A stretch of 62,878 nucleotides of DNA from Candidatus Eisenbacteria bacterium. Its GTDB lineage: Bacteria > Eisenbacteria > RBG-16-71-46 > SZUA-252. Every line of letters begins with the position of its first letter. Positions within the stretch are counted from its first letter, which is position 1. The position numbers were made by a program, and so were the translations under genes. The notes below the pieces were generated by a model, which did no database searches, was not told the DNA's origin, and saw nothing but the letters and a program-made list of their open reading frames with translations. The stretch is taken from assembly GCA_005893305.1 (NCBI GenBank), contig VBOZ01000015.1, forward strand, positions 1 to 62,878. The letters run 5' to 3'. Of the stretch, positions 1 through 7,961 are shown piece by piece.

Positions 1-1617
1 CGGCCCATTCTCCACCTCGTAATGCGAGTTGTCCGCGGCACGCCAGGTGCCTCCGAAGGGATTCCGCAAGCCATAGGCGTAGACATAATCGCGCGCGTTG
101 ATCCCATCTCCCGCGTTGTAGAACGGGTTGTCCGACGGGGCGCTTCCATCGAGGTTCATGCGCAACACCTTCCCGCGGAAGGAGTCCAGATCGAGCGCGG
201 TGCTCGTCGTAAAGCCGTCCCCCAGGTGGACGTAAAGCTTGCCGTCGGGACCAAAGGACACGTTAGAAATGTAGTGAGATGCGCCCATGTCCTCGCCGAC
301 CATCGCCAAGATCGTCGTCTGCGTCGACACGGTGTGCCCGCCGTCCACGCTGTGAAACCGGACTACCTTCGGATAATGGGGGCCGTTGGGCGGGGCCGAA
401 TCGTAGAGCATGCCGCAGAAGATGTCGCCCGAGGCCGCATCCACGGCGATCCCGCCGAGCCCCTGCTCGCCCGACCCCGGGAACTGTCCGCCGGGATCGA
501 AATTGAGGAGCCCGGTCGCGTAGTCCGACACGACGCCGTTTTTCGCGACGACCTTGATCTTTCCGTAAAGCTCCGAGACGTAATAGAAGGGATCGGTGGG
601 ATTGGGGCCGGGGTTGGGCACGAACGCGATGTTGACCGGCAGCTGGAACCCGGTCGCGACGATCTCCACTTCGAAACCGGGCTGGAGCACTTCCCAAGGG
701 ACGGGCGATCCCCGAGCCAGAGTAGAGAAGTCGGGCGCGGTCTGGGAAGCGTTCCCCGAATAGGTGCTGCCGTTCGCCGACACCCAGAAGTAGACCTGGC
801 CGGAGGCCGCCACGCTGACTGGCGGGAGATAGACGATCCGCGAGAAGCCGAGTCGCTCCTGGAAGCCGAGCCGCGACGCCGGAAGCACGAGGCCGCCGCT
901 CCCGCCGTTAATTACGACCCGCGCGGCAACGTCGCTGCCGAGCATCGCAGGGTTCGTGATGGTGTTGGTCGCGCCGTCGAGCCCCGAGAACTGGAGGAGG
1001 AGGTCCCCGGCTCCGGAATCGATTCGCAGCGAGGGGGCCGGCGAGCCGGGCGAGAGGACGATCGGGGAGGCCGATTCATCCATCCAGGTAGGCGTCGGCG
1101 CACTCGTGACGTCGTCGAGCTGAAGCGGGAAGACCTGGGTCTGATCCCCGGTCGTGAAGGCGCGCTGCGCCCAATTGCTGTAGAGGCTCGTCTGGTCCCG
1201 GTGCCGGACTCGGAGAATGTGGTCGGTGCTGAACGCGAGGCTCGTCTGGCCGGCACGAGATCCCTCGAAGGTCCCGTCCCCGAAATGCGTATGGACCTTT
1301 TCGACTCCGGTGAGGCACGTCGCCGACCACACCCTCTCCGACGGGGTCACGGTCCAGATCTCCCAGTCGGAGCAGAAATGGGTGTCCCCGGGGTCGGGGT
1401 CGGAGAAGACCGCGGTCTCCATATGCACGTCGAACGGGCTCACGACCTGTCCGTCGAAAGCTGGGGTTGTGATGATGGGGGTATTGGGAGGAGTCTGGGC
1501 GAGGGCTGTGCCAGGCTGGCCCAGGCCCGCGGCGAGCAACAGACAAACCGCGGCGACCCTTGTCGACCACTTGAAGGAAATCCAGTAACTACGTATGTAA
1601 CTATATGTTGATGGCAT
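1..1617 (-). CDS. Secreted PQQ-dependent sugar (glucose/sorbosone-type) dehydrogenase, partial
   Basis: Partial: 539 codons are visible and the C-terminus runs off the left edge. The protein starts with a long signal peptide (about residues 1-41, ending GTALAQ). A beta-rich N-terminal section without clear family signature runs to about residue 305. The propeller then starts, with GEQGLGGIAVD, the GPDGKLYVHLGDG strand and the hallmark YGLRNPFGG, whose Arg lies at the PQQ/sugar site in soluble glucose dehydrogenases. The family oxidises sugars or aldoses in the periplasm or outside the cell using PQQ; the substrate cannot be predicted. ATG 1617-1615 is the only in-frame ATG that keeps the signal peptide, but its Shine-Dalgarno is poor. 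A perfect TATAAT and a palindrome lie just upstream. The protein could instead be a non-enzymatic member of the same propeller fold, since the rest of the active site is outside the window. Confidence 0.85.
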   Translation of the reverse strand, partial: MPSTYSYIRSYWISFKWSTRVAAVCLLLAAGLGQPGTALAQTPPNTPIITTPAFDGQVVSPFDVHMETAVFSDPDPGDTHFCSDWEIWTVTPSERVWSATCLTGVEKVHTHFGDGTFEGSRAGQTSLAFSTDHILRVRHRDQTSLYSNWAQRAFTTGDQTQVFPLQLDDVTSAPTPTWMDESASPIVLSPGSPAPSLRIDSGAGDLLLQFSGLDGATNTITNPAMLGSDVAARVVINGGSGGLVLPASRLGFQERLGFSRIVYLPPVSVAASGQVYFWVSANGSTYSGNASQTAPDFSTLARGSPVPWEVLQPGFEVEIVATGFQLPVNIAFVPNPGPNPTDPFYYVSELYGKIKVVAKNGVVSDYATGLLNFDPGGQFPGSGEQGLGGIAVDAASGDIFCGMLYDSAPPNGPHYPKVVRFHSVDGGHTVSTQTTILAMVGEDMGASHYISNVSFGPDGKLYVHLGDGFTTSTALDLDSFRGKVLRMNLDGSAPSDNPFYNAGDGINARDYVYAYGLRNPFGGTWRAADNSHYEVENGP

Positions 1618-1645
1618 ACGGCCGAAACATGGTCAATCCCTTCAA

Positions 1646-1670
1646 GTAGGATCCTCTCCTACGTATTATA
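1646..1670 (-). promoter_or_regulatory. Promoter -10 and operator-like palindrome of the PQQ dehydrogenase gene
   Basis: On the minus strand a perfect TATAAT lies at 1670-1665. No good -35 is seen at 16-18 bp. Directly downstream, where transcription should start, is the inverted repeat GTAGGA-N5-TCCTAC (1662-1646). A palindrome over the start site is a typical repressor position; a short RNA hairpin is the alternative. Confidence 0.45.
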
Positions 1671-1679
1671 CGACATTTC

Positions 1680-2723
1680 TTACCGGGGCGGGTGAAGGAA
1701 ATCGTCCACCGATTTCACGAAGAGCGCCGGCTGATCGACGAATGTCATGTGCCCGCTCTCGGGAAGAATCACGAGCTTCGATCCCGGGATCAGCTCCTGC
1801 ATCTTGCGGGACAGGGCCGGATCGCATTCGTCGTGATCCCCCGCCATGATGAGGGTGGGCACGGAGATCGTGCCGAGCCGGTCGTCGTACTCCACCGAGA
1901 CGAGGTTTCCGTCGATCACGAATTCCCCGTGGGAGCCCCACATCGTCCGGTAGAGGTCCCACGACATGACGCCGTTCATGAGGGGATCGAAGTTGCGATC
2001 GGGCCGCTTCCGGTAGAGGTAAGGGAAATACGCCTCGCCCCAGGACGCCGCCATGTAGTCGGCCGGGTACCGCTCCCTCTCGAAGATCTTCCCCCGCCCG
2101 TAGAGCCCGGCACGCTCGAGGCTGTCGATCCGGGCCCGCAGCTCCGGCGCCATTTGCTCCTTCATTCGAACGAAGACCTGGTTCATCGCCTTGGTGCTCG
2201 AGAACGTGCTGCAGAGGATTAGATGGGCAAGGTTCTGCTGGTACTTGAGGGCGTACGCCTGGGCGAGGGCCCCACCGTAGGAATGGCCGAGGAGATTGAT
2301 TCTGCCCAGGCGAAGCGCCAGCCGCACGGCCTCGACGTCGTCCGCCATCTTCTCGATGGTGTAGCCGCTCGGGTCCTCGAGCGCCGGGGAGCGGCCGGAG
2401 CCACGCTCGTCGATGAAGACGAGGCGGTTCTGGCGCGCCAGCGGGACGAGGTGCGGCAAGAGGTAGTCGTGCGACGCGCCGGGCCCCCCGTGGAGAACGA
2501 CGAGGGGCTGCCCCCTGCCGATCGCTTTGTAGTAGATCCAGACGCCGTTCGTCTCGACGTACCCTTCCGAGATCGGGTAGCCCAGCTGGGGCGAGGGAGC
2601 CGGCGCGGCCGCTGTAGGAAGGGCGGCCGAGGGACGGGCTGCCGCGGCAGGGGCCGGGTGCGGGGCGGCCGCCAGGATCGCGACCCCCCCGGCGAACAGG
2701 AAGCGCTGGATACGACGACTCAT
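1680..2723 (-). CDS. Secreted alpha/beta hydrolase, proline iminopeptidase-like
   Basis: 347 residues. A signal peptide and Ala/Pro-rich linker (residues 1-45) precede an alpha/beta-hydrolase domain. The oxyanion-hole motif HGGPG (78-82), nucleophile elbow GHSYGG (Ser148), a late acid in GDHDECD and the catalytic His in ESGHMTF make a complete triad. HGGPG plus FIDERGSGRS is the signature of the proline iminopeptidase (S33) branch, which removes N-terminal Pro from peptides, but many homologues are esterases or amidases, so the substrate is open. ATG 2723 has GGAGGGA three bases upstream. The gene follows the sigma factor after 34 bases. Confidence 0.85.
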   Translation of the reverse strand: MSRRIQRFLFAGGVAILAAAPHPAPAAAARPSAALPTAAAPAPSPQLGYPISEGYVETNGVWIYYKAIGRGQPLVVLHGGPGASHDYLLPHLVPLARQNRLVFIDERGSGRSPALEDPSGYTIEKMADDVEAVRLALRLGRINLLGHSYGGALAQAYALKYQQNLAHLILCSTFSSTKAMNQVFVRMKEQMAPELRARIDSLERAGLYGRGKIFERERYPADYMAASWGEAYFPYLYRKRPDRNFDPLMNGVMSWDLYRTMWGSHGEFVIDGNLVSVEYDDRLGTISVPTLIMAGDHDECDPALSRKMQELIPGSKLVILPESGHMTFVDQPALFVKSVDDFLHPPR

Positions 2724-2757
2724 GGTTCCCTCCCGCGAGACGCCCGAAGACCCAGGA

Positions 2758-3816
2758 TCAGTGCACGGAAGGCTGGGTTTCGGCCTCGTCGCTTTCGAGA
2801 AGATGGCGGAGCTTGAGGAGAGCGCGCTCCTCGAGCTGGCGAATGCGCTCCCGCGAAAGCTTGAAGTGCTCGCCCGTCTCGGCCAGGGTCCGTGGGCGGT
2901 CGTCGAAGAAGCCGTAGCGCAGACGCAGGATCGCCTCCTCCCGGCCCGAGAGGCGCTTCAGCATGTCGTTCAGCTGCTGGTCGCGGATCTGCATCTCGAC
3001 GATCTCGTCGAGGCTCGGCGGCTGCTCCACGGCCTCGGACTCGATCAGACCGTGGAACGCTTCGTTCCCCATGTCGACGTCCAGCGTGTGGATCGATTGA
3101 ACCAAGGTTTCGAGGCGCGCCACGCGCGTCACCGCGATTCCCATCTCGCGCGCGATGTCGTCATGGCCGGGCTTGCGTCGCAGCTCCGACTCGAGCCGGC
3201 GCTGGGTGGCCACGAAACGCCGCATCATCTGAAGCACGTGGATCGGAATCCGGACCGTCCGCGATTGGTTCGCGACCCCGCGCGCGAGGGCCTGCCGGAT
3301 CCACCACCCGGCGTAGGTGCTGAAGTGAATGCCGCGCTCCACGTCGAATCGATCGACCGCGGTGATCAGCCCGAGGTTTCCTTCCTCGACGAGATCGAGG
3401 AACTCGACGCCACGATTCCGATAGCTGCGCGCGAACGAGACGACGAGGCGGAGGTAGGCGTGGATGATCGAGCGCCGGGCAGGCTCCGAGCCGCGCCGCA
3501 TCGCCTCCCAGAGGGCGCGCTCCTCCTCGCGCTCGAGGAGCGGATAGCGCTGAATCTCGTTCAGGTATCGGCGTTCGAGGCTTCCCAGCGAGCGGCCGGT
3601 CGTCTCGGTGGTCGAGACGTCCCCCATCCGGCTTCCCTCGGGGAGCTTGACGGACTGCCGTCGCGCCTCGGCCAGGAAGAGGTCGAACGCGCCGGCCTCG
3701 AAGTCCGATGAATGGAGAAGAGCGTCCAGATCCTCGTCCGTAAGCTCGCCCTGCTCGAGGCCACGGCGGAGCGCCTCGGAGAGCTCGGAGACGAATCGGC
3801 GGGAATTCTCGGCCAT
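2758..3816 (-). CDS. RNA polymerase sigma-70 family factor, group 2 (RpoS/RpoD-like)
   Basis: 352 residues. A short N-terminal extension rich in acidic residues is followed by region 1.2 (LNEIQRYPLL), regions 2.1-2.4 (LVEEGNLGL, FSTYAGWWIRQAL, NQSRTVRIPIH), region 3 and region 4 with the helix-turn-helix ending LSRERIRQLEERAL. The full core-binding and -10/-35 recognition set is present, but the long region 1.1/non-conserved insert of a primary RpoD is not, so a stationary-phase or stress-type group-2 sigma is likelier than the housekeeping one. I use ATG 3816 because AGGGGAGAG lies just ahead; the longer frame (to 3876) would overlap the acylphosphatase gene and has no such site. Confidence 0.88.
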   Translation of the reverse strand: MAENSRRFVSELSEALRRGLEQGELTDEDLDALLHSSDFEAGAFDLFLAEARRQSVKLPEGSRMGDVSTTETTGRSLGSLERRYLNEIQRYPLLEREEERALWEAMRRGSEPARRSIIHAYLRLVVSFARSYRNRGVEFLDLVEEGNLGLITAVDRFDVERGIHFSTYAGWWIRQALARGVANQSRTVRIPIHVLQMMRRFVATQRRLESELRRKPGHDDIAREMGIAVTRVARLETLVQSIHTLDVDMGNEAFHGLIESEAVEQPPSLDEIVEMQIRDQQLNDMLKRLSGREEAILRLRYGFFDDRPRTLAETGEHFKLSRERIRQLEERALLKLRHLLESDEAETQPSVH

Positions 3817-3827
3817 GGACTCTCCCC

Positions 3828-4118
3828 TCAGCCTGCCTCGATGCGGAATTGATTGGCGCCGGTCGGAGGGAGCCATTCCACCTCGACGCGATCGACCCGC
3901 GCCGCGGGCGGCCCCTCTCGCAGATCCTCGATCAGCGCCTCGAGCACTTCCCTCGGACCCTCTGCTTCCACTCGTACCGATGATCGGTTGGGCATGTTCC
4001 GGACCGAACCGGCCAGGTGAAGCGCCTCCGCCCGCGATTGGACGAAGTAGCGGTAGCCAACCCCTTGGACGCGCCCCTCAACGCGCGCGACGAAGCGGGC
4101 CGCGTCTCGTTGACTCAC
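3828..4118 (-). CDS. acyP: Acylphosphatase
   Basis: 96 residues, normal for the family. The signature GRVQGVGYRYFVQ (about 15-27) contains the phosphate-binding loop and catalytic Arg, and the GSVRNMPNRSSVRVEAEG strand supplies the conserved Asn. The enzyme hydrolyses acyl phosphates such as carbamoyl or acetyl phosphate in the cytosol. It sits between tRNA-Pro(CGG) and the sigma factor on the same strand, 11 bases from the sigma ATG, so the two may share an mRNA. Confidence 0.93.
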   Translation of the reverse strand: MSQRDAARFVARVEGRVQGVGYRYFVQSRAEALHLAGSVRNMPNRSSVRVEAEGPREVLEALIEDLREGPPAARVDRVEVEWLPPTGANQFRIEAG

Positions 4119-4175
4119 GCGCTGGAAGTGTCAGAGGGACCACAAGAATGGAGGCGGGGCTGCCGTGGCGGAAAA

Positions 4176-4252
<77 letters not shown>

Positions 4253-4325
4253 ATCCTTGTCCGCATACGGCATCCACGAATTCTTCCCCGATCGTCCGCA
4301 GTTTATCAGCCGGAAGGCAAAGGGG

Positions 4326-4994
4326 TCAACCGACTTCGCCCGGAGACCAGCCCTCCCGACCGATCAATGGGACGAACGTGCAGCTGCAGAGAACGCGCTC
4401 GATCGTTCCCTCGGATGCCCGGATCACCTTCACCAGGGATTGGCTCTCGCTCTCGCCGACCGGGGCCACTCCGATCCCGTTCACCTTGAGCTGCTCCTCG
4501 AGGAAGGCGGGAACTCGCGGGGCGCCCGCCGTGATCAGGATTCGGTCGTAGGGCGCCATTTCCTTCCACCCGAGCGATCCGTCCGCGCACCGAAACACGA
4601 TGTTGGAGTAGCCCATGGTATCGAGGCGCTCCTTCGCTCGTTCCGCGACCGATGGGATCCGCTCGACGGTGAAGACCCGCCCCGCCAGCTCGGCGAGGAC
4701 GGCGGTCTGATATCCCGAGCCGGTCCCGATCTCGAGAACCTTCTCTTCCCCGGTCAGGTCCAGGGCCTGCGTCATCAGCGCGACCATGTACGGCTGCGAG
4801 ATCGTCTGCTCCTCACCGATCGGGAGCGCGTGATCGCTGTAGGCGCGGGCGGCGAGGGTATCGTCGACGAAGAGGTGGCGCGGGAGCGCTTCCATGATGC
4901 GGAGAACGTGCGGATCGTGGATCCCGCGGGCCCGGAGCTGCTCCTCCACCATCCGCCGCCGGGCGACGGCCAGGTCGCTACGCCTCCGATTCAT
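4326..4994 (-). CDS. pcm: Protein-L-isoaspartate O-methyltransferase
   Basis: 222 residues. Family motifs: VEEQLRARGI, LPRHLFV, PIGEEQTISQPYMVALMTQ, then the SAM-binding motif I VLEIGTGSGYQTAVLAEL and motif II-like YDRILITAGAP. It methylates isoaspartyl residues with SAM so that damaged proteins can be repaired in the cytosol. I choose ATG 4994; an upstream in-frame TTG (5027) would add 11 atypical residues. It overlaps the end of surE by 17 bases. The surE-pcm pair is widely conserved as a stress/repair unit, and in some bacteria is linked to rpoS; here a group-2 sigma gene lies 0.5 kb further on. Confidence 0.95.
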   Translation of the reverse strand: MNRRRSDLAVARRRMVEEQLRARGIHDPHVLRIMEALPRHLFVDDTLAARAYSDHALPIGEEQTISQPYMVALMTQALDLTGEEKVLEIGTGSGYQTAVLAELAGRVFTVERIPSVAERAKERLDTMGYSNIVFRCADGSLGWKEMAPYDRILITAGAPRVPAFLEEQLKVNGIGVAPVGESESQSLVKVIRASEGTIERVLCSCTFVPLIGREGWSPGEVG

Positions 4995-5742
4995 CGAGCG
5001 AAAGTCCGAGCGATTCGAGATCCACAATGGCCTTGTAGTCAGTGAGCTCGAAACTGAGCGGCGTGATCGAAACGTAGCCTTGCTCGACGGCGGTGAAATC
5101 GCTCGCCTCGTCGTGCTTCCACGTCGGCTCTTCGCCTCCGATCCAGTAGTAGAGCTTCCCCCTGGGATCGGTCTTCTCCACGATGACGTCTCGATAGACG
5201 CGCATTCCCAATCGCGTGACCCGGACCCCTTTGATGTCGCTCCACGGAATCGCCGGGATATTGATGTTGAGGCAGGAGCCCTCGTGGAGGCCGCGGCGAA
5301 GGAGCCCCTTCACGAGGCGATGCGCCACGCGGGCGCCGGGCCCGAAGTCGGCGGTCGGTTCCCACGTCGCGAGCGAAATGGCGATCGAGGGGATGCCCAG
5401 GAACATCCCCTCGCTCGCTGCGGCGACCGTGCCCGAATAGAGGACGTCGTTCCCCATGTTGGGTCCGTGGTTGATGCCCGAGACGACGAGCGCGGGCTTT
5501 CGCTTGAGGAACCCGTGCACTCCGAGGAGGACCGCGTCCGTGGGTGTGCCGTCGACGCTCATCACGCCGTCCCCGATCTTCCGGACGCGGAGCGGTCGGT
5601 GGAGCGTCAGGGCGTGGCTCGTCGCGCTCTGCTCGCGGTCGGGGGCGATGATCGAGATCGTCCCGAGCGGGGCGAGGGCCTCGGCGAGCGCGCGGATCCC
5701 GTCCGCCTGGATTCCGTCGTCGTTCGTGACGAGGATGTCCAT
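4978..5742 (-). CDS. surE: 5'/3'-nucleotidase SurE
   Basis: 254 residues. Starts MDILVTNDDGIQADGI, with the catalytic Asp pair and metal-site Asn/Asp of SurE; HGPNMGNDVLYSGTVAAA is the second family signature. SurE dephosphorylates nucleoside monophosphates and short polyphosphates. ATG 5742 overlaps the TGA of the upstream glycosyltransferase (TGATG), so translation is probably coupled. An open frame continues far upstream but is not SurE-like. Confidence 0.96.
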   Translation of the reverse strand: MDILVTNDDGIQADGIRALAEALAPLGTISIIAPDREQSATSHALTLHRPLRVRKIGDGVMSVDGTPTDAVLLGVHGFLKRKPALVVSGINHGPNMGNDVLYSGTVAAASEGMFLGIPSIAISLATWEPTADFGPGARVAHRLVKGLLRRGLHEGSCLNINIPAIPWSDIKGVRVTRLGMRVYRDVIVEKTDPRGKLYYWIGGEEPTWKHDEASDFTAVEQGYVSITPLSFELTDYKAIVDLESLGLSLDESEA

Positions 5743-6404
5743 CAGCGCCCAATGTGCCGGATCACGAGACGGATGAAGCGGAGCGTGTCCCGCACGGGGT
5801 CGATGTGGCTCCCCGGCGCGTTGTAGAGCGTCGGTACCGGGGCCTCCCCGATCGAGAAGCCCGCCCGCGCGGCCGCGATCAGGAACTCCGACTCGTACTC
5901 GAACCGGCGGCTCCGAGGGTGGACCGTGCGGAGCACCGAGGACCGGATCGCCCGGTACCCCGACTGGGAGTCGTGAATCCGCTGCCCCGCGAGGAGCGAG
6001 ACGAGCCACGTCGTGACATCGTTCGTCGCGCGGCGAAGCAAGGGCATCCCGGTCCGATCCCGCTCCCGAGAGCCGACGACCAGGTCGGCGCCCTCGAGAG
6101 ACGCCAGAAGGTTTGGCGCGGCCGCCGGATCATGCTGGCCGTCCGCATCCATCGCGATCACCGCGTCCGCGCCGCGGCGAAGCGCCTCGGCGAATCCCGA
6201 CTCGAGGGCCGCCCCTTTTCCGCGATTGACCTCATGCCGCACCACGGCCGCCCCGGCTTCGCGCGACCGCTCGCCGGTGGCGTCCATGGACCCGTCGTCC
6301 ACCACGATCACCTCCGCGGACGGGAGAACGCGCCGGAGGCCGCGCACGACGTCGCCCACCGTGGCCGCGGCGTCGCGCGCCGGGATCACCGCGATCACCT
6401 TCAT
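5742..6404 (-). CDS. Glycosyltransferase family 2
   Basis: 220 residues. A GT-A fold: VIAVIPARDAAATV at the N-terminus, IVVDDGSMDATG for nucleotide-sugar binding, metal site MDADGQHD, and the acceptor-side DSQSGYRAI. Closest in layout to dolichyl-phosphate mannose synthase-like or undecaprenyl-phosphate sugar transferases without membrane helices. It overlaps the acyltransferase gene by an ATGA, and this pairing suggests a role in lipid A or envelope glycolipid synthesis (inference). Confidence 0.9.
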   Translation of the reverse strand: MKVIAVIPARDAAATVGDVVRGLRRVLPSAEVIVVDDGSMDATGERSREAGAAVVRHEVNRGKGAALESGFAEALRRGADAVIAMDADGQHDPAAAPNLLASLEGADLVVGSRERDRTGMPLLRRATNDVTTWLVSLLAGQRIHDSQSGYRAIRSSVLRTVHPRSRRFEYESEFLIAAARAGFSIGEAPVPTLYNAPGSHIDPVRDTLRFIRLVIRHIGR

Positions 6405-7297
6405 CCCTCCGACGGGTCCCCGGCCGCGGCCGCGCGCGGAGGCCAAGGGCTCCAATCGAACCACTGCGTGGGGTGGGCGCGGACATGGGCCTCGAAGAAT
6501 CCCTGGAGGCGCGCCTCGGCCAGGCTGAGCGCGATGCCTCCCCCGCACGGCTCGATCGAGAACGCCGGGTGGAATCGCACCTCCACCTCTCCGTCGGGAG
6601 CGCGCCAGGCGACCCCCGCCAGGACCTGGGCGCTCGCGCGTCGCGCCAGGAACAGAGGCGCCGGATCGACGCGCACGAGCGCGGGTCCGCCGGCATGGTC
6701 TTCGGCTCCCGTGGGATGGGCCCGCCTTCGGGCTCCTCGGTCCACGAGCGCGGCGATCCAGCCGCCGGCGCGGAGCCGCGCGAGGGCCGCGGAGGCGGGC
6801 CGGTCCGCGCTCAACGTCCGCACGCCGAAGGCGGCACGCCGCGCCGCGAAGAAGCGCTCGACCGCTGAGAGTCGATGGACCTGGGCGAGCGCATCCACGG
6901 AGCCTACCTCCCGGGCAAGCCACTGGAGCGCGAGCTCCCACGGGCCGAAGTGGCCGCTGACCAGGAGCGTCGAGCGCCCGGACGCGCGCGCTTCCCGGAG
7001 GATTCCGCGGGCCTCCTCGTCGAGGCGCACGCGCGGTGCGTTCCGCGCCCGCGCGTCGGCCGCGAGGAAGTCCCGCAAGGCCCGCGCGAACGCGCGGTGC
7101 GTCTCCCGCGCCGTCGGAATCGGACCCACGGCGCCCGACTCGGACCAGACGCGGCGGAGCCGCCGATCGACCGCGCGGGTCCGCCCGGGATGGCTCAGGA
7201 CGCAAAGGTCCGCGACCGCCACCGCGAGGGTGTCGCTCGCCCAGCGCGGCAGATGCCGCGCCGCGGAGGCCGCGAGTATGTAGCCGATGTCGGTCAC
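6401..7297 (-). CDS. Lipid A biosynthesis (LpxL/HtrB-type) lysophospholipid acyltransferase
   Basis: About 298 residues. The HX4E catalytic motif is visible as GHFGPWELA, and the C-terminal HPTQWFDW matches the family's HP.QW.W signature. Such enzymes acylate lipid A precursors with acyl-ACP at the inner face of the membrane. I use GTG 7297 because the open frame otherwise runs back into the tRNA-Pro(GGG) gene; the N-terminus is therefore uncertain by a few residues. Its stop overlaps the glycosyltransferase ATG. Confidence 0.82.
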   Translation of the reverse strand: MTDIGYILAASAARHLPRWASDTLAVAVADLCVLSHPGRTRAVDRRLRRVWSESGAVGPIPTARETHRAFARALRDFLAADARARNAPRVRLDEEARGILREARASGRSTLLVSGHFGPWELALQWLAREVGSVDALAQVHRLSAVERFFAARRAAFGVRTLSADRPASAALARLRAGGWIAALVDRGARRRAHPTGAEDHAGGPALVRVDPAPLFLARRASAQVLAGVAWRAPDGEVEVRFHPAFSIEPCGGGIALSLAEARLQGFFEAHVRAHPTQWFDWSPWPPRAAAAGDPSEG

Positions 7298-7330
7298 GTG
7301 CGGGTCGAGGATCTCTGGGTGGAATGGCGA

Positions 7331-7356
7331 CGCCCCGGGGTTCGGACCCCGGGGCG
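7331..7356 (-). terminator. Strong hairpin downstream of tRNA-Pro(GGG)
   Basis: An 11-bp perfect stem (7331-7341 with 7346-7356, G/C only apart from one A-T pair) closes a 4-base loop, 22 bases 3' of the tRNA. There is no T-tract, so it is either a processing/termination structure for the tRNA or a leader hairpin ahead of the acyltransferase. Confidence 0.45.
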
Positions 7357-7378
7357 CAGCGAGACAAACGAGCTCAGA

Positions 7379-7455
7379 TGGTCGGGGCGACAGGATTTGA
7401 ACCTGCGACCACCTCCACCCCAAGGAGGTGCGCTACCGGGCTGCGCTACGCCCCG
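7379..7455 (-). tRNA. tRNA-Pro(GGG)
   Basis: 77-nt cloverleaf with acceptor CGGGGCG/CGCCCCG, discriminator A and encoded CCA. The anticodon stem CCTCC/GGAGG encloses TTGGGGT, giving anticodon GGG. Its acceptor stem is identical to that of tRNA-Pro(CGG) 3.1 kb away. Confidence 0.96.
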
Positions 7456-7573
7456 ACCTCTTCATGCGGCTTCGGGTGGCACCGTTCGCGGCAATGGTAC
7501 ACGACCCCCGACGGAGCGGACAAGAGGCAGCGCCCAAGGCCGGACATCGCCGGGAGCGCCGGCCCCTCGACCG

Positions 7574-7957
7574 TCAGCGTCGCGCGCGCCCTCTGGCCTG
7601 GGCTTCCTGGCGAAGAAGGTTCAGGAGGCCCTCCATGTCCTTGCGCAGCGCGCGCAGGGTCTCTTCCCGGTCCAGCTTGCTGAACGGGAGCTCGATCTGC
7701 TCCTTCTCGTCCCGGCCGTCCAGGATCCTCCGCCTCGCGCCCGCGATCGTGAAGCGCTGGTCGTAGAGGAGCTGCTTGATCTCGAAGAGAACCTCCACGT
7801 CCCGCTTGCGGTACATCCGGGCTCCACCTCGCCCCTTCTTCGGGCGGAGCATCTTGAACTGCGTCTCCCAGTAGCGGAGGACGTGCGGTTTGACGCCGAC
7901 CAAGTCGCTCACTTCGCTGATCGAGTAGTAGAGCCTACCTGTCGGAAGCGACTTCAA
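7574..7957 (-). CDS. MerR-family transcriptional regulator
   Basis: 127 residues. The winged helix-turn-helix is clear: YYSISEVSDLVGVKPHVLRYWE, then ARMYRKRDVEVLFEIKQLL. A basic, coiled C-terminus follows and there are no Cys metal ligands, so a HspR/CarH-like minimal MerR rather than a metal sensor. The start is TTG 7957, supported by a near-perfect Shine-Dalgarno AGGAGGTGATCC that overlaps the gpsA stop codon, so the gene is coupled to gpsA. Confidence 0.9.
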   Translation of the reverse strand: MKSLPTGRLYYSISEVSDLVGVKPHVLRYWETQFKMLRPKKGRGGARMYRKRDVEVLFEIKQLLYDQRFTIAGARRRILDGRDEKEQIELPFSKLDREETLRALRKDMEGLLNLLRQEAQARGRARR

Positions 7958-7961
7958 TGGA

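Noticed and set aside
22-1611. Long plus-strand open frame opposite the PQQ dehydrogenase
   Set aside because: The minus strand encodes clear PQQ-propeller motifs; the plus frame is Arg/Glu-rich low-complexity sequence typical of GC-rich antisense frames.
4995-5027. TTG start adding 11 residues to Pcm
   Set aside because: The extra residues are not family-like and overlap surE further; ATG 4994 fits normal Pcm length.
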